Positions 9,566-18,791 are shown, numbered from the stretch's first letter. The stretch: 64,000 nt of DNA from JAWPMT01 sp965242775 (GCA_965242775.1 CBDETI010000009.1:124001-188000); one strand, 5' to 3'. Notes: generated from the letters alone by a model not told the origin. Translations and numbers: made by a program.

Positions 9566-12472
9566 CTAATCCGGTGAGGCAACGGGCTCTTCGTCGTAGT
9601 AGGCCCGGTATTGTGATTTAAATCGCGTGACGTTTGCGATCCCAATGGCTTTTCCGGCTTCATTGAGACTTTTTACCTTGCCTTCAGTCAATAGCTTGCG
9701 GGCATACTGAAATTTGACCTGTTTGACATATTCCAATGGCGTCAACCCTGTGAGGTCTTTTAATACCCGGTAAAGGGTTCTTTCACCCACAGCCATTTCG
9801 TGGGCCAGCATATGATTACTGATTTTTTCGCTGATATATTTTTTAACAATGGCTGATAACTTGGTCAACCATTCTTCTTCAAGTTGCTCCAAATTGAATT
9901 GTTGTAAAGATTCTGGCAGTTCTTGGTCTTTTTTTCGCATTTCTACAAGATTGGAAACCCGTAAAACGAATTCATTACTGTTGAATGGTTTGATTACATA
10001 ATCAGATACGCCTAATGCCAGGACTCGCTCCTTGTCTTCCTGCCCTGTTCTTGCGGAGACAGCCACCACGGGGATTTTTCTGAGTTTGTCGTCTTTTTTC
10101 ATTGATTCTATCAGTACAAACCCATCCATGACTGGCATCATGATATCAGTGACCACTACGTCTACTCTATTTTGTTTAAGCACTTCTAGCGCCTGCCAGC
10201 CATTCTCCGCCAATAGTACGTTAAATTTTGACTTCAACAAGTCGGCCACGTACGAACGTATTTCAGGATGATCATCAACGATCAGCACGTAACCTCCCAA
10301 CTCAGGGTCAGGTTGTAAATTCTTCGGTGTAACAGCTGCCGAGGGGTCGTCCGAAAAATTGGAGCTGACGAAAGAATGCACGTGTTTCTCTGCCTTTGAT
10401 CGCGGCAGGGTGATGTTAAACCTGGTTCCCTCCCCCTGCTTGCTTTGAACCTGTATTTTGCCAGCTTGTAATTCCACCAGTTCCTTGGTGATAGCCAGCC
10501 CAATTCCCAGCCCTTGTTGTACTTTATAGTCTTTGGTTTCTATCTGATAGTACCGGTCGAAAATGTGATGGATATGTTCCTGAGGTATTCCGATACCAGT
10601 ATCCGAGACACTAATGACCAGATTGTGTTCGTCGCCAATCATCGATACTTCAATGGTGCCTTCTTTCTGAGTGAATTTCAAAGCGTTAGAAAGCAGGTTG
10701 TAAAACACCTTTTCCATTTTGAAAGGATCAATGTCAGCAATTGCCCGTGCAGGTCTGAAATCTTGGCTCATGGTGATACCCTTTTCCGCGGCGGCAGATT
10801 GGAACAAGCCCACCTGGAGTGACAAGAAAGAATTGAGATCGGTAGGTTGCTTGTCTATTTTGATATTGCCGGAATCCAGGCTGATTAGTTCCCTGATCTC
10901 CTCGGTTAAGGAAATCAACCGATTATTGTTCCAAGATATCTTGTGTAGTCTGGATAATGCATCATTGGGTAGTACGTCTTTGTAGTCATCCAGAAGTAGC
11001 TGTACCTGCCCACTGATGAGTGTTAAAGGTGTCCGGAAATCGTGGGATATGTTGGCGAACAACTGGGACTTGGCGCTGTTGGTAGCTTCTAATTTGTCAC
11101 TTTGCTTTTGAATGGTTTGACTGAGATTTTTGGCTTGTTGCTGGGCTCTATATACATAAGCCGCAAATCCGGACAAACCAAGGATGATGAGCAAAGCAAT
11201 GATGGTAAGTTCCTGTTGACGTGTGATCTCTGCCTCCCGAATTTGAGCTTCATGGAGGAGTCTTTCATTTTCCGATTCTTTCAGACTCAGCTCATATTTT
11301 TTCTGAAGTACCCCAAGTTGTTCTCCAATATCAGCTTGGTCCAGGGAGTCGAACAGGTGCATTCGCTTCATGGAAAAGTCGTATGCTCTTTCAAAGTTGC
11401 CAGCTCCCGCATGCGCCTTGGCAAGGTCCTTAAATACTGTTTCTTGCATGTTGTTGATCCCATATTCGACCATCGCATCAAGTGCGCCCTGAAGGATCGG
11501 AATAGCAAGGCGGTACTCGCCACTATCCAGCAGTGCTTCTCCCATGTGGTACTCTGTAATTGCCATGCCATATTTGTCTTCCAGTCTGGTGAATATTTCA
11601 TTGGATTTTTTTAGCCGTAGATAGGCCTCTCCGAACTTATTCATATCTATGAGGGCATTCCCATAATTGACATTGAGAAAAGCGGTAGCCATACCATTTT
11701 TATCCACGATCAATTCATCTGCGGATCGGAAGAAGTTTTCTGCTGAATCCAATCGTCCCAGGAAATGGTACATTGTGCCAATATTGATAGCCATTCGAAT
11801 GCGATCGGTGATGGTACCTACCTCGAGGAAGTACTTATTGGCAATCTGGTAATGAAATAGTGCCTGTCGCTCGTTGTTGTCTGATCTGTGAAGTATGCCA
11901 ATATTCAAATGAACATGGGCCAAACCCTCCTGATCATTGAGCTCATCAAAAATGGCCTTGGCTTTATGCAATTCCGCCATAGCGGCCACGGCGTTCTCAT
12001 CACAGAAGTCCAGAATTCTTGCGTTGTAGTGATGGGCGTCACCTCTCATCTTGCGGTCCTGATTTTTATCGGCCAAAACAAATACTTTGCTTACCAGGTC
12101 CCGAGCCGAATCGGCAAGTTGTTGGACACGCAGCCGATCTGCAATGTGCAGCTTGGCCTTCGCTTCAATTTTGTAGAACCCGACGCCTCTTGCAATCGAG
12201 TCGGCTTGCTGCAGGTGAAAAATCCCTGCTTTCAGATTCCCCTGGAGTATCTCAGTAGATCCTTTTTGAAGGTGCCAGTGGGCAATTAAACTATCTTGAC
12301 GTTGTTTGGTCGTTTCGGAATTGTTCAACAGGGACTGCAATGAGTCAAGTGTTTGAACGGAGGAAATTTTATCAATTTCGACGTTTTGCGACCAAACATT
12401 GATAAAGCAACCGATGAACAAAAACAGTATGGCGCTACGGATCATCATGGCGAAAGGGAGGTGGCGATTCAT
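9566..12472 (-). CDS. TPR hybrid sensor kinase / response regulator / AraC-type regulator
   Basis: Paralog of the convergent gene to its left: signal peptide, periplasmic TPRs (HVHLNIGILHRSDNNERQALFHY), a transmembrane helix (LTIIALLIILGLSGFAAYVY), HisKA with His477 (NISHDFRTPLTLISG), HATPase_c (KMEKVFYNLLSNALKFTQ), REC with Asp776 (VVTDIMMPVMDG) and AraC HTH (RTLYRVLKDLTGLTPLEYVKQ). Numbering assumes ATG at 12472 (MNRHLPFAMMIRSAIL), which places the signal peptide correctly. The frame is open upstream to 12538, and ATG at 12448 (MMIRSAILFL) is equally possible. DNA targets are unknown; no copy of the 11-bp repeat box lies upstream. Confidence 0.92.
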   Translation of the reverse strand: MNRHLPFAMMIRSAILFLFIGCFINVWSQNVEIDKISSVQTLDSLQSLLNNSETTKQRQDSLIAHWHLQKGSTEILQGNLKAGIFHLQQADSIARGVGFYKIEAKAKLHIADRLRVQQLADSARDLVSKVFVLADKNQDRKMRGDAHHYNARILDFCDENAVAAMAELHKAKAIFDELNDQEGLAHVHLNIGILHRSDNNERQALFHYQIANKYFLEVGTITDRIRMAINIGTMYHFLGRLDSAENFFRSADELIVDKNGMATAFLNVNYGNALIDMNKFGEAYLRLKKSNEIFTRLEDKYGMAITEYHMGEALLDSGEYRLAIPILQGALDAMVEYGINNMQETVFKDLAKAHAGAGNFERAYDFSMKRMHLFDSLDQADIGEQLGVLQKKYELSLKESENERLLHEAQIREAEITRQQELTIIALLIILGLSGFAAYVYRAQQQAKNLSQTIQKQSDKLEATNSAKSQLFANISHDFRTPLTLISGQVQLLLDDYKDVLPNDALSRLHKISWNNNRLISLTEEIRELISLDSGNIKIDKQPTDLNSFLSLQVGLFQSAAAEKGITMSQDFRPARAIADIDPFKMEKVFYNLLSNALKFTQKEGTIEVSMIGDEHNLVISVSDTGIGIPQEHIHHIFDRYYQIETKDYKVQQGLGIGLAITKELVELQAGKIQVQSKQGEGTRFNITLPRSKAEKHVHSFVSSNFSDDPSAAVTPKNLQPDPELGGYVLIVDDHPEIRSYVADLLKSKFNVLLAENGWQALEVLKQNRVDVVVTDIMMPVMDGFVLIESMKKDDKLRKIPVVAVSARTGQEDKERVLALGVSDYVIKPFNSNEFVLRVSNLVEMRKKDQELPESLQQFNLEQLEEEWLTKLSAIVKKYISEKISNHMLAHEMAVGERTLYRVLKDLTGLTPLEYVKQVKFQYARKLLTEGKVKSLNEAGKAIGIANVTRFKSQYRAYYDEEPVASPD

Positions 12473-12610
12473 ATTAAAGGTAGGTCCTTCTCCAGGAAGT
12501 TTCAAATCCTGCCAATGCCTATTCCCGTGCATTGGCAAGATATGTAACAGCTTTGACAGGTTTTGAAATAGGTGGGGCGCTATCTTGGCTTTGAATTTCG
12601 GTCTTTGTTC

Positions 12611-12628
12611 GACACCCGCGAGGGTGTC
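12611..12628. repeat. Hairpin-forming inverted repeat
   Basis: GACACCC-GCGA-GGGTGTC forms a perfect 7-bp GC-rich stem with a 4-nt loop. It lies ten bases from the terminator hairpin of the PLP-enzyme gene and may be part of a tandem termination or mRNA-end structure. Confidence 0.4.
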
Positions 12629-12637
12629 CCGCTTTGA

Positions 12638-12672
12638 AAAGCAGTTCTTTGAAGAGGGAACTGCTTTTTTTT
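12638..12672. terminator. Rho-independent terminator (bidirectional appearance)
   Basis: AAAGCAGTTC (12638-12647) pairs perfectly with GAACTGCTTT (12658-12667). On the plus strand the stem ends in a run of eight or more T; on the minus strand it directly follows the stop codon of the PLP-enzyme gene and ends in TTTTC. It most probably terminates the leftward TPR-SH3/PLP-enzyme transcript. Confidence 0.65.
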
Positions 12673-13786
12673 ACAATAGCATTAAAGCTTCTTGCAGGTC
12701 TTCGATCAATAGATTTGCTGACTCCAGCCCCACACTTATCCTAACACGGTTGATGACGACATTGGGATTGTCGTAATTCAAAGAGCCCACAGTAGCCATG
12801 GCAGGAAAAATTAGTGAGTCATAGCTTCCCCAGGAGGGACCGAGTTTGAATCTTTTTAGCTGCTCACAAAACAAGCTGACAGTTGCTGGGTCCTCAGTGT
12901 TTAAATCGATGGTCAGCAATCCGGTGCCAAGAGCGTCCTTTGGATAGAACATCTTTTTTACTTTGTCAGACCCCTGCAAGAACCGGACCACCTCCTGGGT
13001 GCTGGCTCGTATCCTTTCCAACCTCAGTGGCAAAGTCCTCAATGAGCGAAGCAACAGCCAGGCGTCCAGGGGAGATATAACACCTCCTAAGGTCATAAAG
13101 CTGCCGGAAAATATGTTTCTTATATGCTTCTGGCTTCCGCATACCACTCCAGCGACCACATCAGAATGTCCGTTCAGGTACTTGGTAGCTGAGTGTACGG
13201 TCAGGTCGATTCCCAGGGAGGCCCCTTGCTGCAACAAAGGGGTGGCATAGCTGTTGTCCAGAATAGTGAGGATGCCTCTTTCCTGGCATACGGAGACAAT
13301 TGCAGGTATATCAACTTCCTCAAAAGTCCACGAGTTTGGACTTTCCAAGTACACCACTCGGGTTTGGTCCCGGATCAGTCCATCGAAGGTCTCGGTATCC
13401 TGGAAAAATGAAGTCTCTATCCCATAGTTTGGGAGCCACGTGGTAAAGAGTTTCTTGCTCCAACTATAGGGGTTGGCCATGCTCAGAAGATGATCTCCGG
13501 CCTTGACAAAATTCAATACAGCTGCCCCAATGGCAGCACTACCGCTGGCAAATACCAGGGCTTCCTCAGTGCCCTCCAGGGCTGCTATTTTTTTTGAGAG
13601 AAGCTGAACCGTCGGATTGGTACCACGGGTATAGAAGGGTATCTCGTCTTCTTTGGCGAGCGCCTCCTGCATGGCCTCTAATGTATTGAAGGTAAAATTG
13701 CTGGACTGGTAGATGGGAGGTGAGCCTGCTTGCGGTCCGCCGCCGTTTGCTTCGCCCAGGTGGAAAATAATGTCGTCTAACTCCAT
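12671..13786 (-). CDS. Cys/Met-metabolism PLP-dependent enzyme (cystathionine gamma-synthase/lyase or methionine gamma-lyase family)
   Basis: A fold-type I PLP enzyme of about 371 residues from ATG at 13786 (MELDDIIFHLGEANGGG). The family motifs are clear: phosphate-binding YTRGTNPT, GTEEALVFASGSAAI, the PLP aspartate in ILDNSYATPLL and the Schiff-base Lys202 in HSATKYLNGHSD. Family members catalyse gamma- or beta-elimination/replacement on sulfur amino acids; the exact reaction cannot be assigned from sequence alone. The frame extends upstream to 13852, but the chosen start overlaps the preceding stop as TGATG, which indicates translational coupling. Pairing with a TPR-SH3 membrane protein looks incidental. 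Confidence 0.9.
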   Translation of the reverse strand: MELDDIIFHLGEANGGGPQAGSPPIYQSSNFTFNTLEAMQEALAKEDEIPFYTRGTNPTVQLLSKKIAALEGTEEALVFASGSAAIGAAVLNFVKAGDHLLSMANPYSWSKKLFTTWLPNYGIETSFFQDTETFDGLIRDQTRVVYLESPNSWTFEEVDIPAIVSVCQERGILTILDNSYATPLLQQGASLGIDLTVHSATKYLNGHSDVVAGVVCGSQKHIRNIFSGSFMTLGGVISPLDAWLLLRSLRTLPLRLERIRASTQEVVRFLQGSDKVKKMFYPKDALGTGLLTIDLNTEDPATVSLFCEQLKRFKLGPSWGSYDSLIFPAMATVGSLNYDNPNVVINRVRISVGLESANLLIEDLQEALMLL

Positions 13787-14493
13787 CAGATCTTGCTGAC
13801 TTGGCCCTTCCGCACGTAGGCGATTTGATCGTTCCAGAGAATCTTTACCCAAATATCAGTCTCTTCTAGTACAGTCACCTTATGGCCTTTTGAGATCACA
13901 TCCACCGGCTCACCTGCGGCCGATGGTGCAGTGACAATCAGGGTTTGATCGGCTTTGATGATCGCTTCCTCTGCCAGGAAAAAATTATTGGCCACGAAAA
14001 AAAACAGCAACAGGGTAATGCCTTGAAAGAATAGGTTCAGCGAAGGTTTGCGACCCTTTTTTCTTTGATAGTAAAGGCCTGCGAGCAGCCCGAGTGAGAT
14101 CGCTCCCAAACCCATGAGAATGTCGGTGCTGTATTTAATCAGCACGGTAAGTACAAAGTCTTTGTCCGAATATTCATAACCTTCGAGTCTTTCCGCGTCA
14201 GCCAATTCCTGGATTTTGTCGAGCGCCTTTCGGTCCCCGGAAATTTTGTAATAGAGATTGAGATAGATCAGGGCTTGTCCGTAATCCTGCAAACCTTCTT
14301 TTATAAAAGCCATTTTCAGAAGCATGGACTCAGTGATGTTCCCTTCTTCAAAGATTTGGGAATAGATTTCGAAAGCCTCCGTATATTTTTTAGCTGCGTA
14401 AAGGGAGTCGCCCTCGGATAGCAGCGTTTGGCAGTTTGCTGTCTTCCAGAAAATGAGCAGGAGGAGAATAAAGAAACTCGATTTAAAATTCAT
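13786..14493 (-). CDS. TPR and SH3-like domain membrane protein
   Basis: 235 residues: signal peptide ending at NCQ (~22), two TPR-like repeats (EGDSLYAAKKYTEAFEIYSQIFEEG), two transmembrane helices (ILMGLGAISLGLLAGLYY; LNLFFQGITLLLFFFVANNFF) and a C-terminal bacterial SH3 domain (ADQTLIVTAPSAAGEPVDVISKG... IAYVRKGQVSKI). The layout resembles BatE-like TPR-SH3 proteins of Bacteroidota, but no vWA/MoxR genes accompany it. The SH3 domain probably binds peptidoglycan or a protein partner (family inference). Its stop overlaps the PLP-enzyme start. Confidence 0.75.
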   Translation of the reverse strand: MNFKSSFFILLLLIFWKTANCQTLLSEGDSLYAAKKYTEAFEIYSQIFEEGNITESMLLKMAFIKEGLQDYGQALIYLNLYYKISGDRKALDKIQELADAERLEGYEYSDKDFVLTVLIKYSTDILMGLGAISLGLLAGLYYQRKKGRKPSLNLFFQGITLLLFFFVANNFFLAEEAIIKADQTLIVTAPSAAGEPVDVISKGHKVTVLEETDIWVKILWNDQIAYVRKGQVSKI

Positions 14494-14588
14494 TTCCTTT
14501 TGGAATTGGCCTTTGGATACTTACTTTTGCAGCCGCAATTTTAACAAATGCAGCGCATGCATAATAGTTAAAATTGTATAAAAGGTTA

Positions 14589-14661
14589 GATCCGATAGCT
14601 CAGCTGGTAGAGCATCTCCCTTTTAAGGAGAGGGTCCTGGGTTCGAGCCCCAGTCGGATCA
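14589..14661 (+). tRNA. tRNA-Lys (UUU anticodon)
   Basis: A 73-nt cloverleaf: acceptor GATCCGA pairs with TCGGATC followed by discriminator A; D arm AGCTCAGCTGGTAGAGC; anticodon stem TCTCC/GGAGA around loop CTTTTAA with anticodon TTT; T arm CTGGG-TTCGAGC-CCCAG. CCA is not encoded. It is followed at once by a terminator, so the tRNA is a single-gene transcript. Confidence 0.97.
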
Positions 14662-14670
14662 CTTGGTAAA

Positions 14671-14695
14671 CCTCGGCATCGCCGGGGTTTTTTTA
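14671..14695 (+). terminator. Rho-independent terminator of tRNA-Lys
   Basis: CCTCGGC-ATC-GCCGGGG forms a 7-bp stem (one G-T wobble) with a 3-nt loop, followed by seven T residues, 10 nt after the tRNA 3' end. Confidence 0.85.
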
Positions 14696-14841
14696 TTTCT
14701 GGGGTTTTGGATCAAGAAACCTGCATAAACTCCCAAAGAAATCAGAACATGGAATTCAGCACCGTTTTCTACGAAAAGTTTGAACCCATTATCTTTAAGT
14801 GGCTAACTTTTATATCATTATCGTCGGTCTTCACTTCTTAA

Positions 14842-15990
14842 ATGGCAATACACACCATGGGTAATGTCGAATATTTTATATGGCGCTCAGTGACCCTTAT
14901 GGAGGCTACTGGTAACGAAGTGAATAGACAATGGCGTCAGATGCTCCAAGTTTTCATGAGCATAACTTCATCGAAGGCCGAAGACTTGAAATTCGGAGTT
15001 TTCCGTGCTTCATATTCGGCGGATTCATTCGCCGACTTACAACTGATTTTGGCTCGGACTAACTCGGAAGGTAGTACCACTGATTCCAGGCATAAGCAAG
15101 AACTGATCTATTGGCTGAGAATGTACCTCCTGAATCAGGTGAACAAGGAATTTGCCGATTCGCAGGTGATAAATCAGATTAAAAGTTGTCTTGACGAGAA
15201 TGCAGAAGGGATGCTGATTACAGCATATACAGAGGTTGCAATAAAATATTTTCTTCCAGAATTAAGAGGTGCCAAATTAGATGTTGCCGATCATGTACCG
15301 TTTGAGCAGGATGGGAGTTACTCGAATAAAATAGAGTTCCCACCTCACTTGAAGCAAGCAGGTATTGCCATTCTTAATAATTTCAGTGATATCCTGGAGA
15401 GTAAATTTCCCGAGAGGGAAATCGGCATCACTATTGAACAAAAGGGACTTGAGGTGACGATGACCATAATGGCTGAGGATGGACAAGTTCTGGAGGAGGT
15501 GAAGCAGACTTTATCCGAATATATGATGGTTGTACATGGGCAAAAAGAACCCGAGGAACTGCTAAATGATCCTTCCGACATCAAAAGACTAAAAAACAAA
15601 ATAGAGCTGCTCACACGCGAAATTGAAATGAATGAAAAGCTAATGAGTAGGGACCAGAGAGAAATAGCGCAGTTAACAGGAACAGTTCGGGATCAGAGGG
15701 AGCACATAGCTGATCTGATCTCCTTAGCACACAAAAAAGAAGATAACTCCGCTCAGACCCAATTGACTTTGAGGGAGATCTTGCACTTCAATGACCGGAA
15801 CGTGCTCTTATTGCTCGACTCTCTGGTAGATAATTTGAATGCTCGAAACGAAGTGGAGGCGCGAAAAGATATTGACGTTTTCCAAAAGAGACACCCCAGT
15901 GAGTTCAATAAGCTTGTCACAATGTCTAAACAAGTACTTGTCGGCGCGATGGGTGGTGAGGCCCATCGACTCTTGATGACTTTGGTTTAG
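14842..15990 (+). CDS. Unrecognised soluble protein with C-terminal coiled coil
   Basis: 382 residues (a second possible start, MGNVEYF, lies five codons in). No signal peptide or membrane segment. The N-terminal ~150 residues are helical; a mid section (ITIEQKGLEVTMTIMAEDGQVLEEVKQTLSEYMMVVHGQ, ~190-230) alternates strand-helix-strand like a small ferredoxin-type module. It is followed by a linker (EELLNDPSDIKRLKNKIELLTREIEM) and a coiled coil to ~300, then a helical tail. The module plus coiled coil is reminiscent of adaptor proteins of bacterial conflict systems (TRADD-N-like), but I cannot confirm homology. It stands alone between the tRNA and a small membrane gene. Confidence 0.7.
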   Translation: MAIHTMGNVEYFIWRSVTLMEATGNEVNRQWRQMLQVFMSITSSKAEDLKFGVFRASYSADSFADLQLILARTNSEGSTTDSRHKQELIYWLRMYLLNQVNKEFADSQVINQIKSCLDENAEGMLITAYTEVAIKYFLPELRGAKLDVADHVPFEQDGSYSNKIEFPPHLKQAGIAILNNFSDILESKFPEREIGITIEQKGLEVTMTIMAEDGQVLEEVKQTLSEYMMVVHGQKEPEELLNDPSDIKRLKNKIELLTREIEMNEKLMSRDQREIAQLTGTVRDQREHIADLISLAHKKEDNSAQTQLTLREILHFNDRNVLLLLDSLVDNLNARNEVEARKDIDVFQKRHPSEFNKLVTMSKQVLVGAMGGEAHRLLMTLV

Positions 15991-16005
15991 ACAGGAATTT
16001 GTCCC

Positions 16006-16200
16006 TCACACCCCCTTATTCCTATTCCAGAACTTCCCTTGATTGAGGACTTTCAGTGTTTTACGCAGCTCTTCGATGCGTTTGGGAGGCATCTTCCAAT
16101 GAATAAATGCTAGAAACGCCAGGAAGGAAAATCGAAATAAGTAGTAGGTAAAAACACCGAAAACGGGAAGTAGCCAGGGACTGAAGGGTAGAGTCTCCAT
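16006..16200 (-). CDS. Small membrane protein, unknown
   Basis: 64 residues from ATG at 16200 (METLPFSPWLLPVFG); the frame extends to an earlier ATG at 16239. One or two hydrophobic helices (LLPVFGVFTYYLFRFSFLAFLAFI) are followed by a basic cytoplasmic tail rich in Lys/Arg (PPKRIEELRKTLKVLNQGKFWNRNKG). Composition is protein-like and no better frame exists here, but there is no homology evidence. Confidence 0.45.
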   Translation of the reverse strand: METLPFSPWLLPVFGVFTYYLFRFSFLAFLAFIHWKMPPKRIEELRKTLKVLNQGKFWNRNKGV

Positions 16201-16239
16201 AGAAATAGAATTAATAAGTACGACGGGGGAGATCTTCAC

Positions 16240-16555
16240 AGAACTGTGACACCTGTAATTATCAAGCCTATAACTACACTTAGCTATTGGAAACTTCTAA
16301 AGGTATTTAGCCATGATCGTCCTTAGCAGGTCATCCTTTGGTCTCCAAAAAGGAATTTCCACGGACGTGTATTTTTTTTGTGCTGACACAGGAACAAAAC
16401 GGTAACACCGTATCTCAAAAAAAAGTTCAAACGCCCTACCATTAGGGTATGCGCCGAGTGATTTACGTATAGACAGGAGAAATTAGCGGTTGAAGCTGTG
16501 AGATCGTCCGCTGGATTATTAGCAGCCCTTTTTGTAATGTTACTCAAACTTCAAA
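16240..16555. other. Intergenic region without recognised genes
   Basis: About 315 bp upstream of the small rightward gene. Possible minus-strand ORFs here have poor composition and no neighbours to support them. No tandem repeat box or clear -33/-7 promoter pair was found. Confidence 0.4.
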
Positions 16556-16909
16556 ATGAAAGGAACTGTGATAAACTTAGATCAGGTCACCATGCACGTC
16601 ATCTCCACAGCCGAAACAGGTGTGGTAAATGAGGACACGATTTTTCACTTTACTCAGCATGACGAACACGTTGAGGCATCTTACAGCGGCGGACAAATTG
16701 TCAAGGGATTCCTGGTGGGCATCATGAAAGGACAGGAATTGGCCTTTACCTATTGTCAACTCCAAAAGGACCAACAGCTCGATAATGGTGTTTCACAAGC
16801 AGAACTCAGAATGGATTCAGACGGAAAAATACTATTGGTCGAGCACTTTGAATGGAAATCGAGGCCTGGTGAAAAGGGGACCAACACTTTCAGGCAAATA
16901 ACGGATTAG
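16556..16909 (+). CDS. Small beta-rich protein, often labelled N-acetylglutamate synthase-like
   Basis: 117 residues, soluble, beta-strand rich: DTIFHFTQHDEHVEASYSGG, IVKGFLVGIMKGQELAFTYCQL and GKILLVEHFEWKSRPGEKGTN. This matches a small Bacteroidota family frequently annotated as n-acetylglutamate synthase; it has no GNAT acetyltransferase motif, so the label is doubtful and the fold looks more like a small beta-barrel binding protein. The 3' end overlaps the convergent AraC gene by 4 bp. Confidence 0.7.
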   Translation: MKGTVINLDQVTMHVISTAETGVVNEDTIFHFTQHDEHVEASYSGGQIVKGFLVGIMKGQELAFTYCQLQKDQQLDNGVSQAELRMDSDGKILLVEHFEWKSRPGEKGTNTFRQITD

Positions 16910-17958
16910 TTGCTAAGAGCAATCGCCGAATCTGAGGATCCTGCACCTCCCGCATGCTCTCTTTGAAAGCGTTTAGGTGTCATGCCCGTTTCCTTCTTGA
17001 AGGCTGCGTAAAATGCAGAGGGGGTAGTGAATCCGGCTTCATACGCCAGGGCCTCTAACTTCAGGTGTCCATTGCTGGGAGAAGTGAGCCATTCTTTAAT
17101 GTCCGAGATGCGAAAGTGATTGACAAGTTCTGGAAAGGCTTTTCCGTAGGCTTTATTGAGCGTTTTTGAAATTTTGTAAGTAGGGACCCCCAGTTCACTC
17201 GAGATATCCCGAAGCGTAAGAGAGTTTTTACGGTGTATCTTATCGTCTACAAAAGCCTTCTCAATTCTAGCCAAAAGCCTTCTATCTTCAGGGCCGTCGA
17301 GGGGGCGAGATTGAAGCACGAAGAAATTGGGCTTACCTAAGAAAAAGCTAAAGTTGTGCAAGAGAAATCCACCGAAAAAAAGCGAGTATGGAATCTTGAA
17401 GTACAGATAATTTTCGAGGTTCACAAGTCCCCAGGATAGTGGAAAAATGGCCACAAGCGTGATAAAATAAAGGCACTGCACCCGAAACCACCGATGGGTT
17501 GCAACCGTAGATGCCGTGTTCAATGACCGCAGCGCATATACGACTGTCCCAGTCAGGTTGACTGTCAAAAGCCACTTTGGCCCCCAGAAGTAAATGATCA
17601 GGCTTATGGCCAAAGATACGGGTAGCTCCAAGCCGCCCACAGGCCCCTTATCAGCCCTTATTAAATGCATTGTTAACAGCAGGGTGGGACCGTACAACAC
17701 GTAAAAGAAACTTCGATCGATCAACATGGCCTGGAAATAATGCGCCGCATTGAGCGATACGAAATGGAGGAAAAGTAGACCTAAAAAGGCCAGATGGGCC
17801 CAGAATACCTTCGAACGATTGGTATTTAGCAATAAATAAACAATCTGCGTGAGGATCAGAAAAGTCAGGATAAGTTCCAGGCCGTTTTTGAGGGACAGTA
17901 GCGAAGACCAATCAAATGTTGCCTTCATATTGCCTGACTGGAACTTTGGATTCATCAA
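16906..17958 (-). CDS. Membrane-embedded AraC-family transcriptional regulator
   Basis: 350 residues. The N-terminal ~220 residues form about seven hydrophobic helices (LELILTFLILTQIVYLLL; VFWAHLAFLGLLFLHFVSL; and so on), followed by a cytoplasmic AraC DNA-binding domain at ~240-335 (LTLRDISSELGVPTYKISKTLNKAYGKAFPELVNHFR; LEALAYEAGFTTPSAFYAAFKKETGMTPKRF). Membrane-tethered AraC regulators of this type are common in Bacteroidota; their signals are mostly unknown. An alternative start is MKATFDW, ten codons in. Confidence 0.9.
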   Translation of the reverse strand: MMNPKFQSGNMKATFDWSSLLSLKNGLELILTFLILTQIVYLLLNTNRSKVFWAHLAFLGLLFLHFVSLNAAHYFQAMLIDRSFFYVLYGPTLLLTMHLIRADKGPVGGLELPVSLAISLIIYFWGPKWLLTVNLTGTVVYALRSLNTASTVATHRWFRVQCLYFITLVAIFPLSWGLVNLENYLYFKIPYSLFFGGFLLHNFSFFLGKPNFFVLQSRPLDGPEDRRLLARIEKAFVDDKIHRKNSLTLRDISSELGVPTYKISKTLNKAYGKAFPELVNHFRISDIKEWLTSPSNGHLKLEALAYEAGFTTPSAFYAAFKKETGMTPKRFQREHAGGAGSSDSAIALSN

Positions 17959-18023
17959 ATCAAGATAACTGTGAAGAACTAGTGCCTTAATCTAGCGGTC
18001 GTTGCACCAAGAAGATACGCACT

Positions 18024-18791
18024 ATGACCTGGAGATATCCATTTTCTTTTATCTGTATTTGCCTTTTGCTGATAAGTGGTTGTTCCAATCCACCAAATGG
18101 TCAGGAGGCACGGGCTTTCCGGCGATTGGGTAAGGAGGTGAAAGTCCAAAGGATGTTCGACCACCTTAATCGCTATCATATGTTTGATTCGACCGGGCAA
18201 AAAGTAGGATCGATGGTCTTTGCCTGGACAAAAAATGGACCGCATTTAATAGCCCGGGATACCTCACAGTTTGATAACGGAAGTGTATATGAAACGGCTT
18301 CTATGTTTATAAACAGCGGCAGCATGATCATGGACAGTATCGATTTGGACTTACGGCTTCCACATGTGCAGGTGGGTATTAACCTGTTCAGCCGAGCTGG
18401 AAATATAAGCGGAAATTTTCAAGTTTCAAGAGATACCATGGTCAGCAATACTCCGGTAGATACAACGTATCAGTTTGACGTGTTTCGAGAGGAGTTATAT
18501 GCGCTAATGCCCTTACTGGACTTTTCGCCTGGGGACAGTATTGCGTTCAAAATGCTTCTTACCACCAGTAGGTCGGTAATAGATGCGGCCTTGGTTTATG
18601 AGCGGTCGGAGGAAATCCAAGTGGCTGCAGGAACCTTTCAAACAGATGTGCTTTACCTGAATACTGGCGGAGTAATCGACAACCGGATTTGGTTTTCCCA
18701 GGACGCTCCCTACCAAATTGTAAAATTCTACGTGCCAGGGTCGGACCTGAGTATTGATTTATTGGAAGTCATTGAAACCGGTAATCCGTAG
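18024..18791 (+). CDS. Putative lipoprotein, DUF3108-like
   Basis: 255 residues with a lipoprotein signal peptide and lipobox LISGC (Cys20). The mature part is beta-rich (GSMVFAWTKNGPHLIARDTSQFDNGSVYETASM; AAGTFQTDVLYLNTGGVIDNRIWFSQDAPYQIVKF); the ending, in which a compound with a given side property is converted to a measurable output strand, resembles DUF3108-type periplasmic proteins. Probably anchored to the outer membrane; function unknown. Convergent with the Crp/Fnr gene. Confidence 0.75.
   Translation: MTWRYPFSFICICLLLISGCSNPPNGQEARAFRRLGKEVKVQRMFDHLNRYHMFDSTGQKVGSMVFAWTKNGPHLIARDTSQFDNGSVYETASMFINSGSMIMDSIDLDLRLPHVQVGINLFSRAGNISGNFQVSRDTMVSNTPVDTTYQFDVFREELYALMPLLDFSPGDSIAFKMLLTTSRSVIDAALVYERSEEIQVAAGTFQTDVLYLNTGGVIDNRIWFSQDAPYQIVKFYVPGSDLSIDLLEVIETGNP

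Noticed and set aside
13787..13852. Longer start for the PLP enzyme at 13852
   Set aside because: It overlaps the preceding gene by 67 bp; the start at 13786 forms a TGATG coupling with the preceding stop.
16323..16547. 74-codon minus-strand ORF
   Set aside because: Composition unlike neighbouring proteins and no context; probably chance.
16556..16909. N-acetylglutamate synthase as a functional assignment
   Set aside because: No acetyl-CoA binding or amino-acid kinase motif in 117 residues; the family label is not evidence of activity.
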